Source: Prolixibacteraceae bacterium
Lineage (GTDB): Bacteria > Bacteroidota > Bacteroidia > Bacteroidales > Prolixibacteraceae
NCBI GenBank assembly: GCA_025210775.1
Contig: JAOARB010000032.1
Coordinates: forward strand, 62,001 to 126,000
Reading direction: 5' to 3'
DNA length: 64,000 nucleotides
The notes under the pieces are model-generated. The model searched no databases and was not told where the DNA came from. It worked only from the letters and a program-made list of their open reading frames with translations. The position numbers and the translations under genes were made by a program. The stretch's first letter is position 1. Each line of letters opens with the position of its first letter. Positions 1 through 7,266 of this stretch are shown piece after piece.

Positions 1-80
1 ATAAATACACCCCACAGAAGATTGCAGAACAGTTCTATAATTTATACTTAAACAAGGACCAACATGAAGTAATTTACTAA
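1..80 (+). CDS. 3' end of a short-chain dehydrogenase/reductase (partial)
   Basis: An open frame enters from the left edge (frame starting at base 3) and stops at a TAA at 78-80. The last 25 residues read KYTPQKIAEQF... and end in ...HEVIY. This matches the usual C-terminal tail of SDR-family oxidoreductases (a 'TPEkIAe.yw.Ly' helix and a short final strand), where NAD(P)-dependent enzymes end. The stop is only 15 bp from the convergent stop of the next gene. The body of the enzyme is outside the window, so the substrate cannot be judged. The family call rests on this short tail alone. Confidence 0.45.
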   Translation, partial: KYTPQKIAEQFYNLYLNKDQHEVIY

Positions 81-95
81 GCTATAGGTCCCAAA

Positions 96-863
96 TCATT
101 TAAACCGACACCCGATATAGAGCTGTTTCATAACGATTTTTTCGTCCATCTTATTTCTTGGAGAATTAAACTCGAATCGAATTCCAATAGGGATAGAGAA
201 ATGAGATGACAATGTCCATTTTAACGAGATATCTTGCGAATAATATAGGTTAGATACACCTAAAAACCTGACAGTATGTTGGTTATTCCAATCATGATAG
301 GCATTCCACTCTGATTCATTGGTTATATACCATAATCCCAATGCATTACGGAATCGCAATTCTAGGTTATCAAAACGTTTAACACAAAATAGGTCCATGG
401 TATGCCTGAATAAACCATAACTATGATTTAAAACAAAAGACCCCGCTCCTCCATGCACCTTGTCCAAACGAAACTGTTGAAAAAATCCTGAACCAAGATA
501 AAACTTAAAACTTCTTTTTTCAGGAGTTAATCGATAAAACCATTTCTCTTCGAAAACAAATCGATCATATTTCAATATACTTTGAGGATTAAACTCATTC
601 TCAGTAAAGAAATGTTTTAATTTACCCCCAACATACTGAAATTCATAAATACTTTTCCACCTGTTATTAGTCGATTCCAAACCAATGGTTGCTGCAAAAA
701 GAGAGTGACGATATGAAAATGATGCAATCTTCTGATTTTCATAATCCATATTACTTGATGCAAATAACAGGTAATATTCACGTGTTTTATCTTTGGCAAC
801 CAAAGGCAGCCCAATAAAAAAAATCATTACAACAAATAATAATCTTTTAATGCTCCATTGCAT
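96..863 (-). CDS. secreted beta-barrel-like protein of unknown function
   Basis: I do not recognise this 255-residue protein. It begins with a clear signal peptide (basic MQWSIKRLL then a hydrophobic stretch ending near ..LPLVAKD). The rest is rich in alternating aromatic and polar residues (e.g. FYLGSGFFQQFRL, SLKWTLSSHFSIPIG, IRFEFNSPR) and ends in an aromatic-basic strand (LYIGCRFK), the pattern of an outer-membrane beta-barrel. Its start overlaps the last 17 bases of the S41 protease gene upstream, so the two are probably translationally coupled and cotranscribed. A secreted soluble beta protein is the main alternative. Confidence 0.6.
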   Translation of the reverse strand: MQWSIKRLLFVVMIFFIGLPLVAKDKTREYYLLFASSNMDYENQKIASFSYRHSLFAATIGLESTNNRWKSIYEFQYVGGKLKHFFTENEFNPQSILKYDRFVFEEKWFYRLTPEKRSFKFYLGSGFFQQFRLDKVHGGAGSFVLNHSYGLFRHTMDLFCVKRFDNLELRFRNALGLWYITNESEWNAYHDWNNQHTVRFLGVSNLYYSQDISLKWTLSSHFSIPIGIRFEFNSPRNKMDEKIVMKQLYIGCRFK

Positions 864-1893
864 ACTCTATTGCATTTTTTAATGTTCGATCGACATTATA
901 ATTTTCAATAATCGAATAAGTAGGAAATCTAGGTGTAATTCCAATCCCTTCATAACTATTCCCATTGGTAAGTCGTATCTCACTCACAGGTATTCGTACA
1001 TACCAACCATTAATTAACTCTCGATATATTGAGGGGGAAAAGATTCCAAAAGTTCGAAAGCCAAAAGTTCGAACCTGTGGTAGATCACGAACGGCTAAAA
1101 TAAATATTTCGGCCGCACTTGCGGTATACCTATTCATCAGAACCAATACGGGCTTTTTAAAGACAAAATCACCTGAAGGGTGAACAACAAAAGAACCTGC
1201 TACCTCTTTTAGATCATAACGATTGGAATTATAACGTGTTTTTTCTGTTAGATACTTATATGAATGAGAACTGAAATAACCAGCAAAATAATTAGCCCAT
1301 GGAGAATAGCCCCCTGTATTATTACGTATATCAATAATTAGAGCCTCTTTCTTTTTCATCTTGGACATAATAAGATCTAGGTCTTCTTTGAAAGAATCTA
1401 GGTTATATCCATCGTCTTTGGTCATAAATGTTTTTGCATGAATATAACCAATAGATGCGTTACCTTTCACTACACCATAATCCAAATAATCATGGTTAAA
1501 TCTCATATAATCAATAAGGTTTAACTGGCAGTTACTACTTACGATATGCCTATCATCAACTTCTTTACCTAAAGGCTTGTAAGTAACAATAAAGGACTTC
1601 GATTTACCAAGATAAGAATGACCATCTTTTAGTACTTTAAGCTCAATTTCGTTTAAGACGTTAAATAATGAGTCGTATGAAATATCATTACTAACTTTCT
1701 TTCTATAGACCGTATAAGTATCATCCCAATCAATTTCCTTTACCTTAAAATTGGCATAATACAGATCGTATGCTTTCCAGAAATCATCAAACACTTTTAC
1801 AGGCGTTATAGATGTCTCTTCTTCCAAGTTTGCATCACAGGAAGAAAAGATAGTGACAAACAATAAAGCACAGAAAAATAATACTCGTCTCAT
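847..1893 (-). CDS. S41-family peptidase, lipoprotein
   Basis: The 348-residue product starts with a lipoprotein signal (lipobox FSSC at about residues 16-19), so it is expected to be membrane anchored outside the cytoplasm. The C-terminal half carries the S41 (C-terminal-processing protease/tricorn core) landmarks: LIIDIRNNTGG at about 190-200, a VLVLMNRYTASAAEIF block around 250-265 holding the catalytic Ser region, and the closing G.GI.P motif (YEGIGITPRFP) near 320-330. No PDZ domain is evident; the N-terminal part is helical as in Bacteroidota single-domain S41 proteins. It overlaps the following beta-barrel-like gene by 17 bp. The substrate is unknown. Confidence 0.85.
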   Translation of the reverse strand: MRRVLFFCALLFVTIFSSCDANLEEETSITPVKVFDDFWKAYDLYYANFKVKEIDWDDTYTVYRKKVSNDISYDSLFNVLNEIELKVLKDGHSYLGKSKSFIVTYKPLGKEVDDRHIVSSNCQLNLIDYMRFNHDYLDYGVVKGNASIGYIHAKTFMTKDDGYNLDSFKEDLDLIMSKMKKKEALIIDIRNNTGGYSPWANYFAGYFSSHSYKYLTEKTRYNSNRYDLKEVAGSFVVHPSGDFVFKKPVLVLMNRYTASAAEIFILAVRDLPQVRTFGFRTFGIFSPSIYRELINGWYVRIPVSEIRLTNGNSYEGIGITPRFPTYSIIENYNVDRTLKNAIEYAMEH

Positions 1894-1923
1894 ACTAAAC
1901 TATTATATAGATAATAAAGGTAA

Positions 1924-1958
1924 ATAAAAAAAAGGAACCTATATAAAATAAGCTCCTT
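1924..1958 (-). terminator. rho-independent terminator of the first betaine-binding gene
   Basis: On the minus strand the stem AAGGAGC/GGTTCCTT (one mismatch) is followed by a run of eight T (plus-strand A at 1924-1931). It sits about 40 bp past the stop at 1996. Confidence 0.6.
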
Positions 1959-1995
1959 AATTATCATAATCAATAATAATATAATAAGATCACTT

Positions 1996-2841
1996 TTATT
2001 TAAGTAGTTTCTTAAAATCCTTAGAAAGTGCTTTATACCAAGCAGCAGTAGCCTTCTCAATATCCCAATTACTTTCTCCTACTTTATCTATTAAAACTTT
2101 AAATTGTGGCTCCGAGAATTTCAATTTCTTAAAGAAATCAGTTAGCTCAGTATGCTCTTTTGCCCAAGAACGTCTAGAGTATTTCACTAGGTTATATCCC
2201 TTTGAAAAAGCATGACGTGGGTCTTCTAATATTCTTAAGTAGTTTTGATCTAACAACGGATGAGGAAACCAACCCGTAATACAGAACGGCTCTCTGTTCA
2301 TATATTTAGCTTCGAATATTTTCATCATTTCAGGCTCTGTTACTCCAGTAATATCTAATGTAAAATTATACCGTTGTGTTGCTACATTTATTCCTGTAAA
2401 TGATTCAAAATCTGAGTCTACGGCATAGATCTTGCCATCTAATTCTTTTTTGAATTTTTCAATATCTTCAATTGTTTGAGCATCCATATAATTAGGAACA
2501 ACCAATCCTATTCTTCCATTCTCGTATAAATTTCCTAAATTTAGTAATATACCACTTGTTTCCGTATATATATCTTCTGACTCCCATTTTTCGAGAAAAA
2601 CATCTGCTTTCCCTTCCAATAAAGCATCATATCCTTTTTCTACTAGAACAGTCTTTACGACGTAGCCATTATCTTCCAAAAGACTTTTTACAAAGGTAGT
2701 AAAAGCCCTATTTTCACTCCAATTTTCATAGGCAATGACTACATCTGGAGTATGATTATTACTATTTTTCTTTTGATTTCCATTTTGACATGAAACCATT
2801 AAAAAAGTAAAAATTACAATAAGTAGAGTTCTAAAATTCAT
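1996..2841 (-). CDS. glycine betaine/choline-type substrate-binding lipoprotein (paralogue 1)
   Basis: This 281-residue lipoprotein (MNFRTLL..., lipobox MVSC) belongs to the OpuAC/ProX-type periplasmic binding proteins that capture quaternary amines such as glycine betaine. Three tryptophan sites typical of the aromatic ligand cage are present: ENWSE near residue 40, KWESED near 88 and TGWFPHP near 200. A longer frame opens at 2910, but I chose the ATG at 2839-2841. It gives exactly the length of the neighbouring paralogue and places the lipoprotein signal at the N-terminus, and the extra upstream sequence is the duplicated noncoding leader. No permease or ATPase gene is adjacent. Betaine specificity is inferred from the family. 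Confidence 0.8.
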   Translation of the reverse strand: MNFRTLLIVIFTFLMVSCQNGNQKKNSNNHTPDVVIAYENWSENRAFTTFVKSLLEDNGYVVKTVLVEKGYDALLEGKADVFLEKWESEDIYTETSGILLNLGNLYENGRIGLVVPNYMDAQTIEDIEKFKKELDGKIYAVDSDFESFTGINVATQRYNFTLDITGVTEPEMMKIFEAKYMNREPFCITGWFPHPLLDQNYLRILEDPRHAFSKGYNLVKYSRRSWAKEHTELTDFFKKLKFSEPQFKVLIDKVGESNWDIEKATAAWYKALSKDFKKLLK

Positions 2842-3172
2842 AACTTTAGTTGATAAATTAGTTAATGATCTAAGGTTAAAATCAAGATATATCGTCCTTG
2901 GGGAAATCAAATATAATTATATTCAATAAGAATTATATTCCCAACACAATATTTTTCAATGTTAATATTAACACTTTTCATCTTTTAACATTACCAACAT
3001 CTAAACAAGTTAGATTATTATGCATTTCAAATTGTTCATTATCGAATCTTGATAACAATATCTAAATTTTAGTCATTTAATCAACAAGAATACGCTTCTC
3101 TAAAAAGGGATAACAGAATATGGTTAAGAAAAACCTATTAAATATTGACGTACGAAGATTTATTCCAAAAGA
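2842..3172. other. intergenic leader of paralogue 1, partly duplicated elsewhere
   Basis: No gene seen. Bases 2904-2937 match 4133-4166, upstream of paralogue 2, at 32 of 34 positions. Closer to the start codon, a TAATGATCTAAGGTTAAA block resembles TAAATGATCTGAGGTCAAA at 4090-4108. A 14-bp palindrome TGTTAATATTAACA lies at 2960-2973. The likeliest content is the minus-strand promoter and operator of paralogue 1. Confidence 0.5.
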
Positions 3173-3206
3173 AAGGCTTGTTTATTACTTAGAACAAACA
3201 AGCCTT
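3173..3206 (-). terminator. terminator of paralogue 2
   Basis: Perfect 11-bp stem AAGGCTTGTTT (3173-3183) and AAACAAGCCTT (3196-3206) with a 12-nt loop. On the minus strand it is followed by a T-rich CTTTT stretch and lies 19 bp after the stop of the gene at 3225-4070. Confidence 0.7.
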
Positions 3207-3224
3207 CAAAAAAACAATAGACTT

Positions 3225-4070
3225 CTATTTAAATAGTTTTTTATACTCTGGTGATAATGCTTTGTACCAAGCATCAATACCTTTATCTAAATTCCAATTG
3301 TTTTCCTCAACTTTATCAATCAATACTTTAAAATGTTCTTTCGAGAAATCGTATTTAGTGAAAAATGAAACCAGTTTAGGATGTTCTTTCGCCCATGACG
3401 GATTACAATATTTCACCAAATTATACTCTTGAGAGAATGCTCCAAAAGGATCATCTAAGACCCTTATATGATCAAGATTTAACATTGGATGAGGAAACCA
3501 TCCTGTGATACAAATAGGTTGCTTATTTTTATACCTTTCCATAAAAAGTGATATCATCTCTGTTTCTGTCACTTCTTCCATTTCAAGAGAGAAATTATAT
3601 CTTTTGGTAGCCTCATTTAAACCAGCAAAGCCTTCCGAATTAGGATTTACAACATATATCTTACCACCTAACTCTTTCTTAAACTTCTCTACATCATCAA
3701 TTGTGTGTGCATCCATATATTTAGGAACAACAAAACCAATCTTGGCTTTGGTATAAAGACTCCCTAAAGACAACAATGTGTCCGCTGAATCTTTATAATA
3801 ATCATTTGGTTCCCAATAAGCCAAAAATAAATCGGCCTTTTTGTTCTTTAATGCTCGATATCCGTTATCAACCTGTACTATTTTTACAGAAAATCCCTCT
3901 TCCTCCAAAAGCCTTTTTGTGAAAGTTGCAAAAGCAACATCTTCACTCCAACTCTCATGTGCAATAACAACATCTGGCGCACTACCAATCAAATTCGTTT
4001 TTTGATTTCCACTTTGACAAGAAACCATTATCAAGGAAAAGATTGCAATAAGTAAAATTCTAAATTTCAT
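3225..4070 (-). CDS. glycine betaine/choline-type substrate-binding lipoprotein (paralogue 2)
   Basis: A 281-residue lipoprotein (MKFRILLIAIF..., lipobox MVSC), roughly half identical by eye to both neighbours. It keeps the same three tryptophan sites: HESWSE, YWEPND and ITGWFPHP, plus the conserved ending WYKALSPEYKKLFK. The expected role is binding a quaternary amine or related osmolyte at the outer face of the inner membrane. It has its own upstream leader and its own downstream terminator, so it is probably transcribed as a single gene rather than in an operon with its paralogues. No transporter subunits are nearby. Confidence 0.82.
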   Translation of the reverse strand: MKFRILLIAIFSLIMVSCQSGNQKTNLIGSAPDVVIAHESWSEDVAFATFTKRLLEEEGFSVKIVQVDNGYRALKNKKADLFLAYWEPNDYYKDSADTLLSLGSLYTKAKIGFVVPKYMDAHTIDDVEKFKKELGGKIYVVNPNSEGFAGLNEATKRYNFSLEMEEVTETEMISLFMERYKNKQPICITGWFPHPMLNLDHIRVLDDPFGAFSQEYNLVKYCNPSWAKEHPKLVSFFTKYDFSKEHFKVLIDKVEENNWNLDKGIDAWYKALSPEYKKLFK

Positions 4071-4176
4071 AAGTTATGATTCTAAATAAGTAAATGATCT
4101 GAGGTCAAATTAACGCATCTTGTTAAAGGTTAAAATCAAATATAATTATATTCAACAACAATTATAGTCATACCTA

Positions 4177-4211
4177 TATATTTTTCAATATTAAAAATAT
4201 TGAAAAATATA
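4177..4211. repeat. perfect 16-bp inverted repeat in the leader of paralogue 2
   Basis: Left arm TATATTTTTCAATATT (4177-4192), spacer AAA, right arm AATATTGAAAAATATA (4196-4211), with no mismatch. It lies 107 bp upstream of the start codon of the gene ending at 3225. A truncated relative (ATATTTTTCAAT at 2949-2960) occupies the matching place before paralogue 1. A regulator-binding site is the simplest reading; an AT-rich hairpin is possible. Confidence 0.55.
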
Positions 4212-4384
4212 TTTTAATATTGACAACATTTAAATCAACACAAGTCTAAATATCTCATTGAAAAAAACATAGTCATAGGGCCAACCACAAAGGATTAATA
4301 GATTATTAGATCAGCTTTAACCTATTGTTTAAAGACACAACAGAAGAGATCGTTTGAAATCGAACAAACAAATTCTTCAGCATA

Positions 4385-4444
4385 ACTTTTATCTATAGGC
4401 ATAGTCTATAATAATAGAAATATATAGCCCCTATAGATAAAAGT
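4385..4444. repeat. 15-bp inverted repeat just 3' of paralogue 3
   Basis: ACTTTTATCTATAGG (4385-4399) and CCTATAGATAAAAGT (4430-4444) are perfect complements around a 30-nt interior. The repeat begins 7 bp beyond the stop codon of the minus-strand gene at 4451. No T-run follows, so it looks like an mRNA 3'-end or stability hairpin rather than a classic terminator. Confidence 0.5.
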
Positions 4445-4450
4445 ATATTT

Positions 4451-5299
4451 CTAATTGAAAATCTTATTATACTCAGGGGACAACTGTTTGTACCAAGCAA
4501 CAGTAGCTTTATCAATATCCAGGTTATTCTCTTCAACCTTTTCAATCAAGACATTGAATTGTGATTCTGTAAAGGATAATTTTTTAAATACAGAAACAAG
4601 CTTATGATGTTTTCTCGCCCAAGATAAACTGCAATATTTTATGGGATTAAATTTTTGATAGAAAGCCAGATGTGGGTCTTTTAAGACCTTTAACTTTTTT
4701 AGATCTAACATCGGATGGGGAAACCAACCAGCAATACAGAAAGGTTCTTTATTCTTGTATTTCTCATGAAATAGATTGATCAACTCCTTTTCTGTAACTT
4801 CTTCAATCTTAAGAGTAAGATCATAACGGCGATATGCCACATTTAGCCCTGTAAAAGATTCAGAATCTGGATTTACAGCATATATTTTATCTTGAAGTTT
4901 CTCTTTATTTTTTTCAATCTCATCAATCGAATTAAGATCCATATAATTAGGAGCAACCAATCCAACGAAAGTCTTCTTGTAGATCTTTCCTAATGGCAAT
5001 AAAGTATCGGCAGATTCAGGATAAAAATCATCGGGTTCCCATCTATCTAAAAAAATATCTGCCTTTCCCTTCAATACAGCTTTATATGCATCTTCAACTA
5101 ACATAGTCTTAACAACAAAACCATGCTCTTCTAAAAGATGTTTCGCAAAAGTGGCAAAAGCTTTGTTCTCACTCCAGCACTCATAAGCAATAGTTACATC
5201 TGGTGCTTTACCAAAAGAACTTTCACTCTTTTTGTTTACTTTATTGCATGAAACCATTGTAAGGGTAAAAAGCGCAATAAATAAAATTCTAAAAATCAT
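4451..5299 (-). CDS. glycine betaine/choline-type substrate-binding lipoprotein (paralogue 3)
   Basis: A 282-residue lipoprotein (MIFRILFIALF..., lipobox MVSC) of the same OpuAC-like family as the two genes to its left. The ligand-cage tryptophans are conserved: YECWSE, RWEPDD and IAGWFPHP. The ending (WYKQLSPEYNKIFN) also matches. In transcription order it is the first of the three tandem genes, with 380 bp to the next. Its leader retains only a loose version of the block duplicated before paralogues 1 and 2, which suggests it is the older or most diverged copy. The ligand is inferred; no permease is in the window. Confidence 0.82.
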   Translation of the reverse strand: MIFRILFIALFTLTMVSCNKVNKKSESSFGKAPDVTIAYECWSENKAFATFAKHLLEEHGFVVKTMLVEDAYKAVLKGKADIFLDRWEPDDFYPESADTLLPLGKIYKKTFVGLVAPNYMDLNSIDEIEKNKEKLQDKIYAVNPDSESFTGLNVAYRRYDLTLKIEEVTEKELINLFHEKYKNKEPFCIAGWFPHPMLDLKKLKVLKDPHLAFYQKFNPIKYCSLSWARKHHKLVSVFKKLSFTESQFNVLIEKVEENNLDIDKATVAWYKQLSPEYNKIFN

Positions 5300-5568
5300 A
5301 AGTTAAGATAATAAATTAATGACCTAATATTCAATTAAGGCATAGTGTTCTAGGTTGACTCAAATATAAACACAATAAACATAATTATACACACTTTAAG
5401 TCATTTTAATACATTTTAAACAAAACAGATTAAATTCAGAATAAAGCATTACATCTATGATTTGAATACAAGAGGCCACCTATTACACAATAGGTCACAA
5501 GTGTGCTAAACAGCTTATAATATTAGAATTACGCTACTTTAAATTTACTTTATTGAAAAATATCCACC

Positions 5569-5925
5569 TTAGATATCTACAGGAACCGAAGGATCAGCCC
5601 CATACTCATTCTCCCCTTTATTACTAGGCAGAACAAAATATATAATCACAATTATCCAACCCACAGCAGGTAAAAGGTACCATAACAGGTTCAATCCACT
5701 ACGTCCAGAATCGTGCAATCTTCTTATCATCAAACATATTTTCGGAACAAATGCAACTAAACCATAGAGAACAACAATAACAAGAAAGATATTTGAGAAC
5801 TCAATCAAACTATAGAGAACTAAGCCCAAAAGAGAGTCATACAAAATAAACATCCAAAAAGATCTTCGGTCTGCTCTTCCCGTAATCTGTGAATAGCGTC
5901 GAAAGGCATCAAAATAATAATCCAT
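5569..5925 (-). CDS. DUF805 family inner-membrane protein
   Basis: The 118-residue protein matches the DUF805 pattern: an N-terminal Y..AFrrY..f.GRA.RrsFW segment (residues 4-25), a hydrophobic pair at about 26-60, the family hallmark IRRLHDSGRSG near 67-77, a third hydrophobic segment, and the NKGENEYGADP tail motif. It is an integral membrane protein of unknown biochemical role. It is a single gene, with 269 bp to the betaine-binding gene upstream and a divergent gene on the other side. Confidence 0.88.
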   Translation of the reverse strand: MDYYFDAFRRYSQITGRADRRSFWMFILYDSLLGLVLYSLIEFSNIFLVIVVLYGLVAFVPKICLMIRRLHDSGRSGLNLLWYLLPAVGWIIVIIYFVLPSNKGENEYGADPSVPVDI

Positions 5926-6066
5926 AACTTACCTTTTTAATTAGAACATTACTTTTTTAGAAACATAATCAAATCAAAATATGTTCAATCTTTAACTCAA
6001 TAAGGTCTTACCATAGAGCTATGATTCAGTAAAAAGGAGTAAAAACATAGAATAACTATTCTAGTG

Positions 6067-6174
6067 ATGACACTCCTCACCATTTTAATCCCCATTATTC
6101 TTTTAATTGCCATTCTCTTTCCTTCAGAAAAAGAGAAATTATTAACATTCATGACTAACGAAAAAACAACTTAA
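6067..6174 (+). CDS. possible 35-residue single-span membrane peptide
   Basis: An ATG at 6067 opens a 35-codon frame ending at TAA 6172-6174. Residues 1-18 form one strongly hydrophobic span (MTLLTILIPIILLIAILF), followed by a charged tail with several Lys and Glu. It ends 5 bp before the start of the YgjV-like gene, a spacing that suggests coupling. No strong ribosome-binding site is visible, but those are often weak in Bacteroidota. It could also be fortuitous. Confidence 0.4.
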   Translation: MTLLTILIPIILLIAILFPSEKEKLLTFMTNEKTT

Positions 6175-6179
6175 ACACT

Positions 6180-6806
6180 ATGGACACAATCAATTATGTA
6201 GAATGGGCTGGATATACGGCATCGGTAATTGTTGCCATCTCATTAACCATGACCTCTATGATTAAATTACGATGGTTTAATTTATTTGGATCTTCTATTT
6301 TTACCATCTATGGTTTTATTATCGAAGCTTACCCTATCGCATTGGTAAATGGATTTATTGTAGGAGTAAATATTGTTTTCCTTTTTAAGATGTACCACAA
6401 AAAAGACTATTTTACTATGTTAGAGACCGACAGGAATGATCCCTATTTCCAAAGTTGCTTATCATTCTATAAAGATCAACTTATCACTGAATACCCTGAA
6501 ATAGAATCTCCTCTAGAGAATGAATCGATTATCCTTATTCTAAGAGATATGACTGTTGCTGGATTCTGTATTGGATCTATCCACAATGATACGTTAAGTT
6601 TGAAATTAGATTATGCCACCCCACCCTATAGAGATTTTAAAACAGGTAAATACCTTTTTGAACACAATAACAATATTTTTAAGCAAAAAGGAATCACAAG
6701 GATTATCGCAATACCTCCTGCAAGCCACTACTATCAATACTATAAATCTGTAGGTTTTAAAGAAGAAAATAGAGATGGAAAAAAAAGTTTTATTCTAAAC
6801 ATCTAA
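6180..6806 (+). CDS. YgjV-type membrane protein fused to a GNAT-like C-terminal domain
   Basis: Residues 1-72 form three hydrophobic segments like the YgjV inner-membrane family (WAGYTASVIVAISLTMTSM, then LRWFNLFGSSIFTIYG, then YPIALVNGFIVGVNIVFLF). Residues 78-208 are soluble and end in a pattern seen in GNAT acetyltransferases: a strand-helix with FKQKGITRIIAIPPASHYYQ followed by YYKSVGFKEENR, comparable to the Y...GF element near the acetyl-CoA site. The classic Q/RxxGxG/A loop is not clear, so catalytic activity is uncertain. The gene is separated by 5 bp from the small upstream frame. Confidence 0.7.
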   Translation: MDTINYVEWAGYTASVIVAISLTMTSMIKLRWFNLFGSSIFTIYGFIIEAYPIALVNGFIVGVNIVFLFKMYHKKDYFTMLETDRNDPYFQSCLSFYKDQLITEYPEIESPLENESIILILRDMTVAGFCIGSIHNDTLSLKLDYATPPYRDFKTGKYLFEHNNNIFKQKGITRIIAIPPASHYYQYYKSVGFKEENRDGKKSFILNI

Positions 6807-6874
6807 ATGACCTTAATGGATGTATGGGAATAGAAATTGTCTTTCCATCAATAATAATAATTCTAATAAGCTTA

Positions 6875-6904
6875 TTGTCAAAATTGAAAAAATGACTACA
6901 TTTG
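6875..6904 (+). promoter_or_regulatory. Bacteroidota-type promoter of the ars-like operon
   Basis: TTG at 6875-6877 (-33 element) and TACATTTG at 6897-6904 (-7 element, consensus TAnnTTTG) are separated by 19 bp, the spacing expected for Bacteroidota housekeeping promoters. The TTTG of the -7 box overlaps the first operator-like dyad. Confidence 0.6.
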
Positions 6905-6923
6905 TTCGTACAACAACGAACAA
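6902..6923. promoter_or_regulatory. operator-like dyad 1
   Basis: TTGTTCGT-N6-ACGAACAA, perfect 8-bp arms. It covers the -7 element and the likely transcription start, so binding would block initiation. The TTCG/CGAA core with a six-base centre resembles ArsR/SmtB-family sites (inference from family knowledge). Confidence 0.6.
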
Positions 6924-6928
6924 TAAGT

Positions 6929-6958
6929 AAAAATAGAGAAATAACATTCTCTATTTTT
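6929..6958 (+). terminator. hairpin with T-run in the ars-like leader
   Basis: AAAAATAGAGAA (6929-6940) pairs perfectly with TTCTCTATTTTT (6947-6958) over a 6-nt loop and runs into TTTTTTT (6954-6960). It lies downstream of the candidate promoter and upstream of the first gene, so it could attenuate the operon. It could instead simply terminate read-through from the YgjV-like gene. Confidence 0.55.
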
Positions 6959-6967
6959 TTAGACAAA

Positions 6968-6989
6968 TTGTTCGTCTATTTACGAATAA
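6968..6989. promoter_or_regulatory. operator-like dyad 2
   Basis: TTGTTCGT-N6-ACGAATAA, the same dyad as at 6902 with one base change and the same six-base spacer. Centres are 66 bp apart. It ends 19 bp before the ATG of the first gene. Confidence 0.6.
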
Positions 6990-7008
6990 CAAATAAAATA
7001 AATCTAAA

Positions 7009-7242
7009 ATGGATATTAAGGTATTAGGATCAGGATGCACCAAATGCAAAACATTATTTAAGAATGTAGAAGAAGCTCTTCAAACTACAGGTACAGAGGC
7101 AAACCTAACCAAGGTCGAAGACATTATTGAGATCATGAAATTAGGGGTCATGACTGTTCCTGCACTTGTAATTGACAACAAAGTAGTCCTGTCTGGAAGA
7201 GTTGCAAATACAAAAGAGATCATTGAAATCTTAAATAAATAG
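7009..7242 (+). CDS. arsE: ArsE-like small thioredoxin-fold protein
   Basis: A 77-residue cytosolic thioredoxin-fold protein of the 'redox-active disulfide protein 2' type, with the CTKC active-site pair at residues 10-13 and the cis-proline region MTVPALVID near 47-55. Order and sizes of the next two genes match the arsE-arsF-arsG set known from Bacteroides. There ArsE and ArsF are described as subunits reducing nitro-phenyl arsenicals, and ArsG exports the trivalent amino product. The symbol is given from this context; a generic thiol redox role is the alternative. Regulation is probably through the two dyads just upstream. Confidence 0.75.
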   Translation: MDIKVLGSGCTKCKTLFKNVEEALQTTGTEANLTKVEDIIEIMKLGVMTVPALVIDNKVVLSGRVANTKEIIEILNK

Positions 7243-7266
7243 CTCACAAAACTAACATAGACCATT

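Noticed and set aside
2841..2910. Upstream start for betaine-binding paralogue 1 giving 304 residues
   Set aside because: The extra 23 residues are not a signal peptide and overlap the noncoding block shared with paralogue 2.
1996..5299. A complete betaine ABC transporter operon
   Set aside because: No permease or ATPase gene is adjacent; the only ABC ATPase in the window (45852-46505) is LolD-like.
6806..7009. An arsR gene in front of the ars-like operon
   Set aside because: No coding frame of suitable size exists here; only promoter, dyads and hairpin are present.
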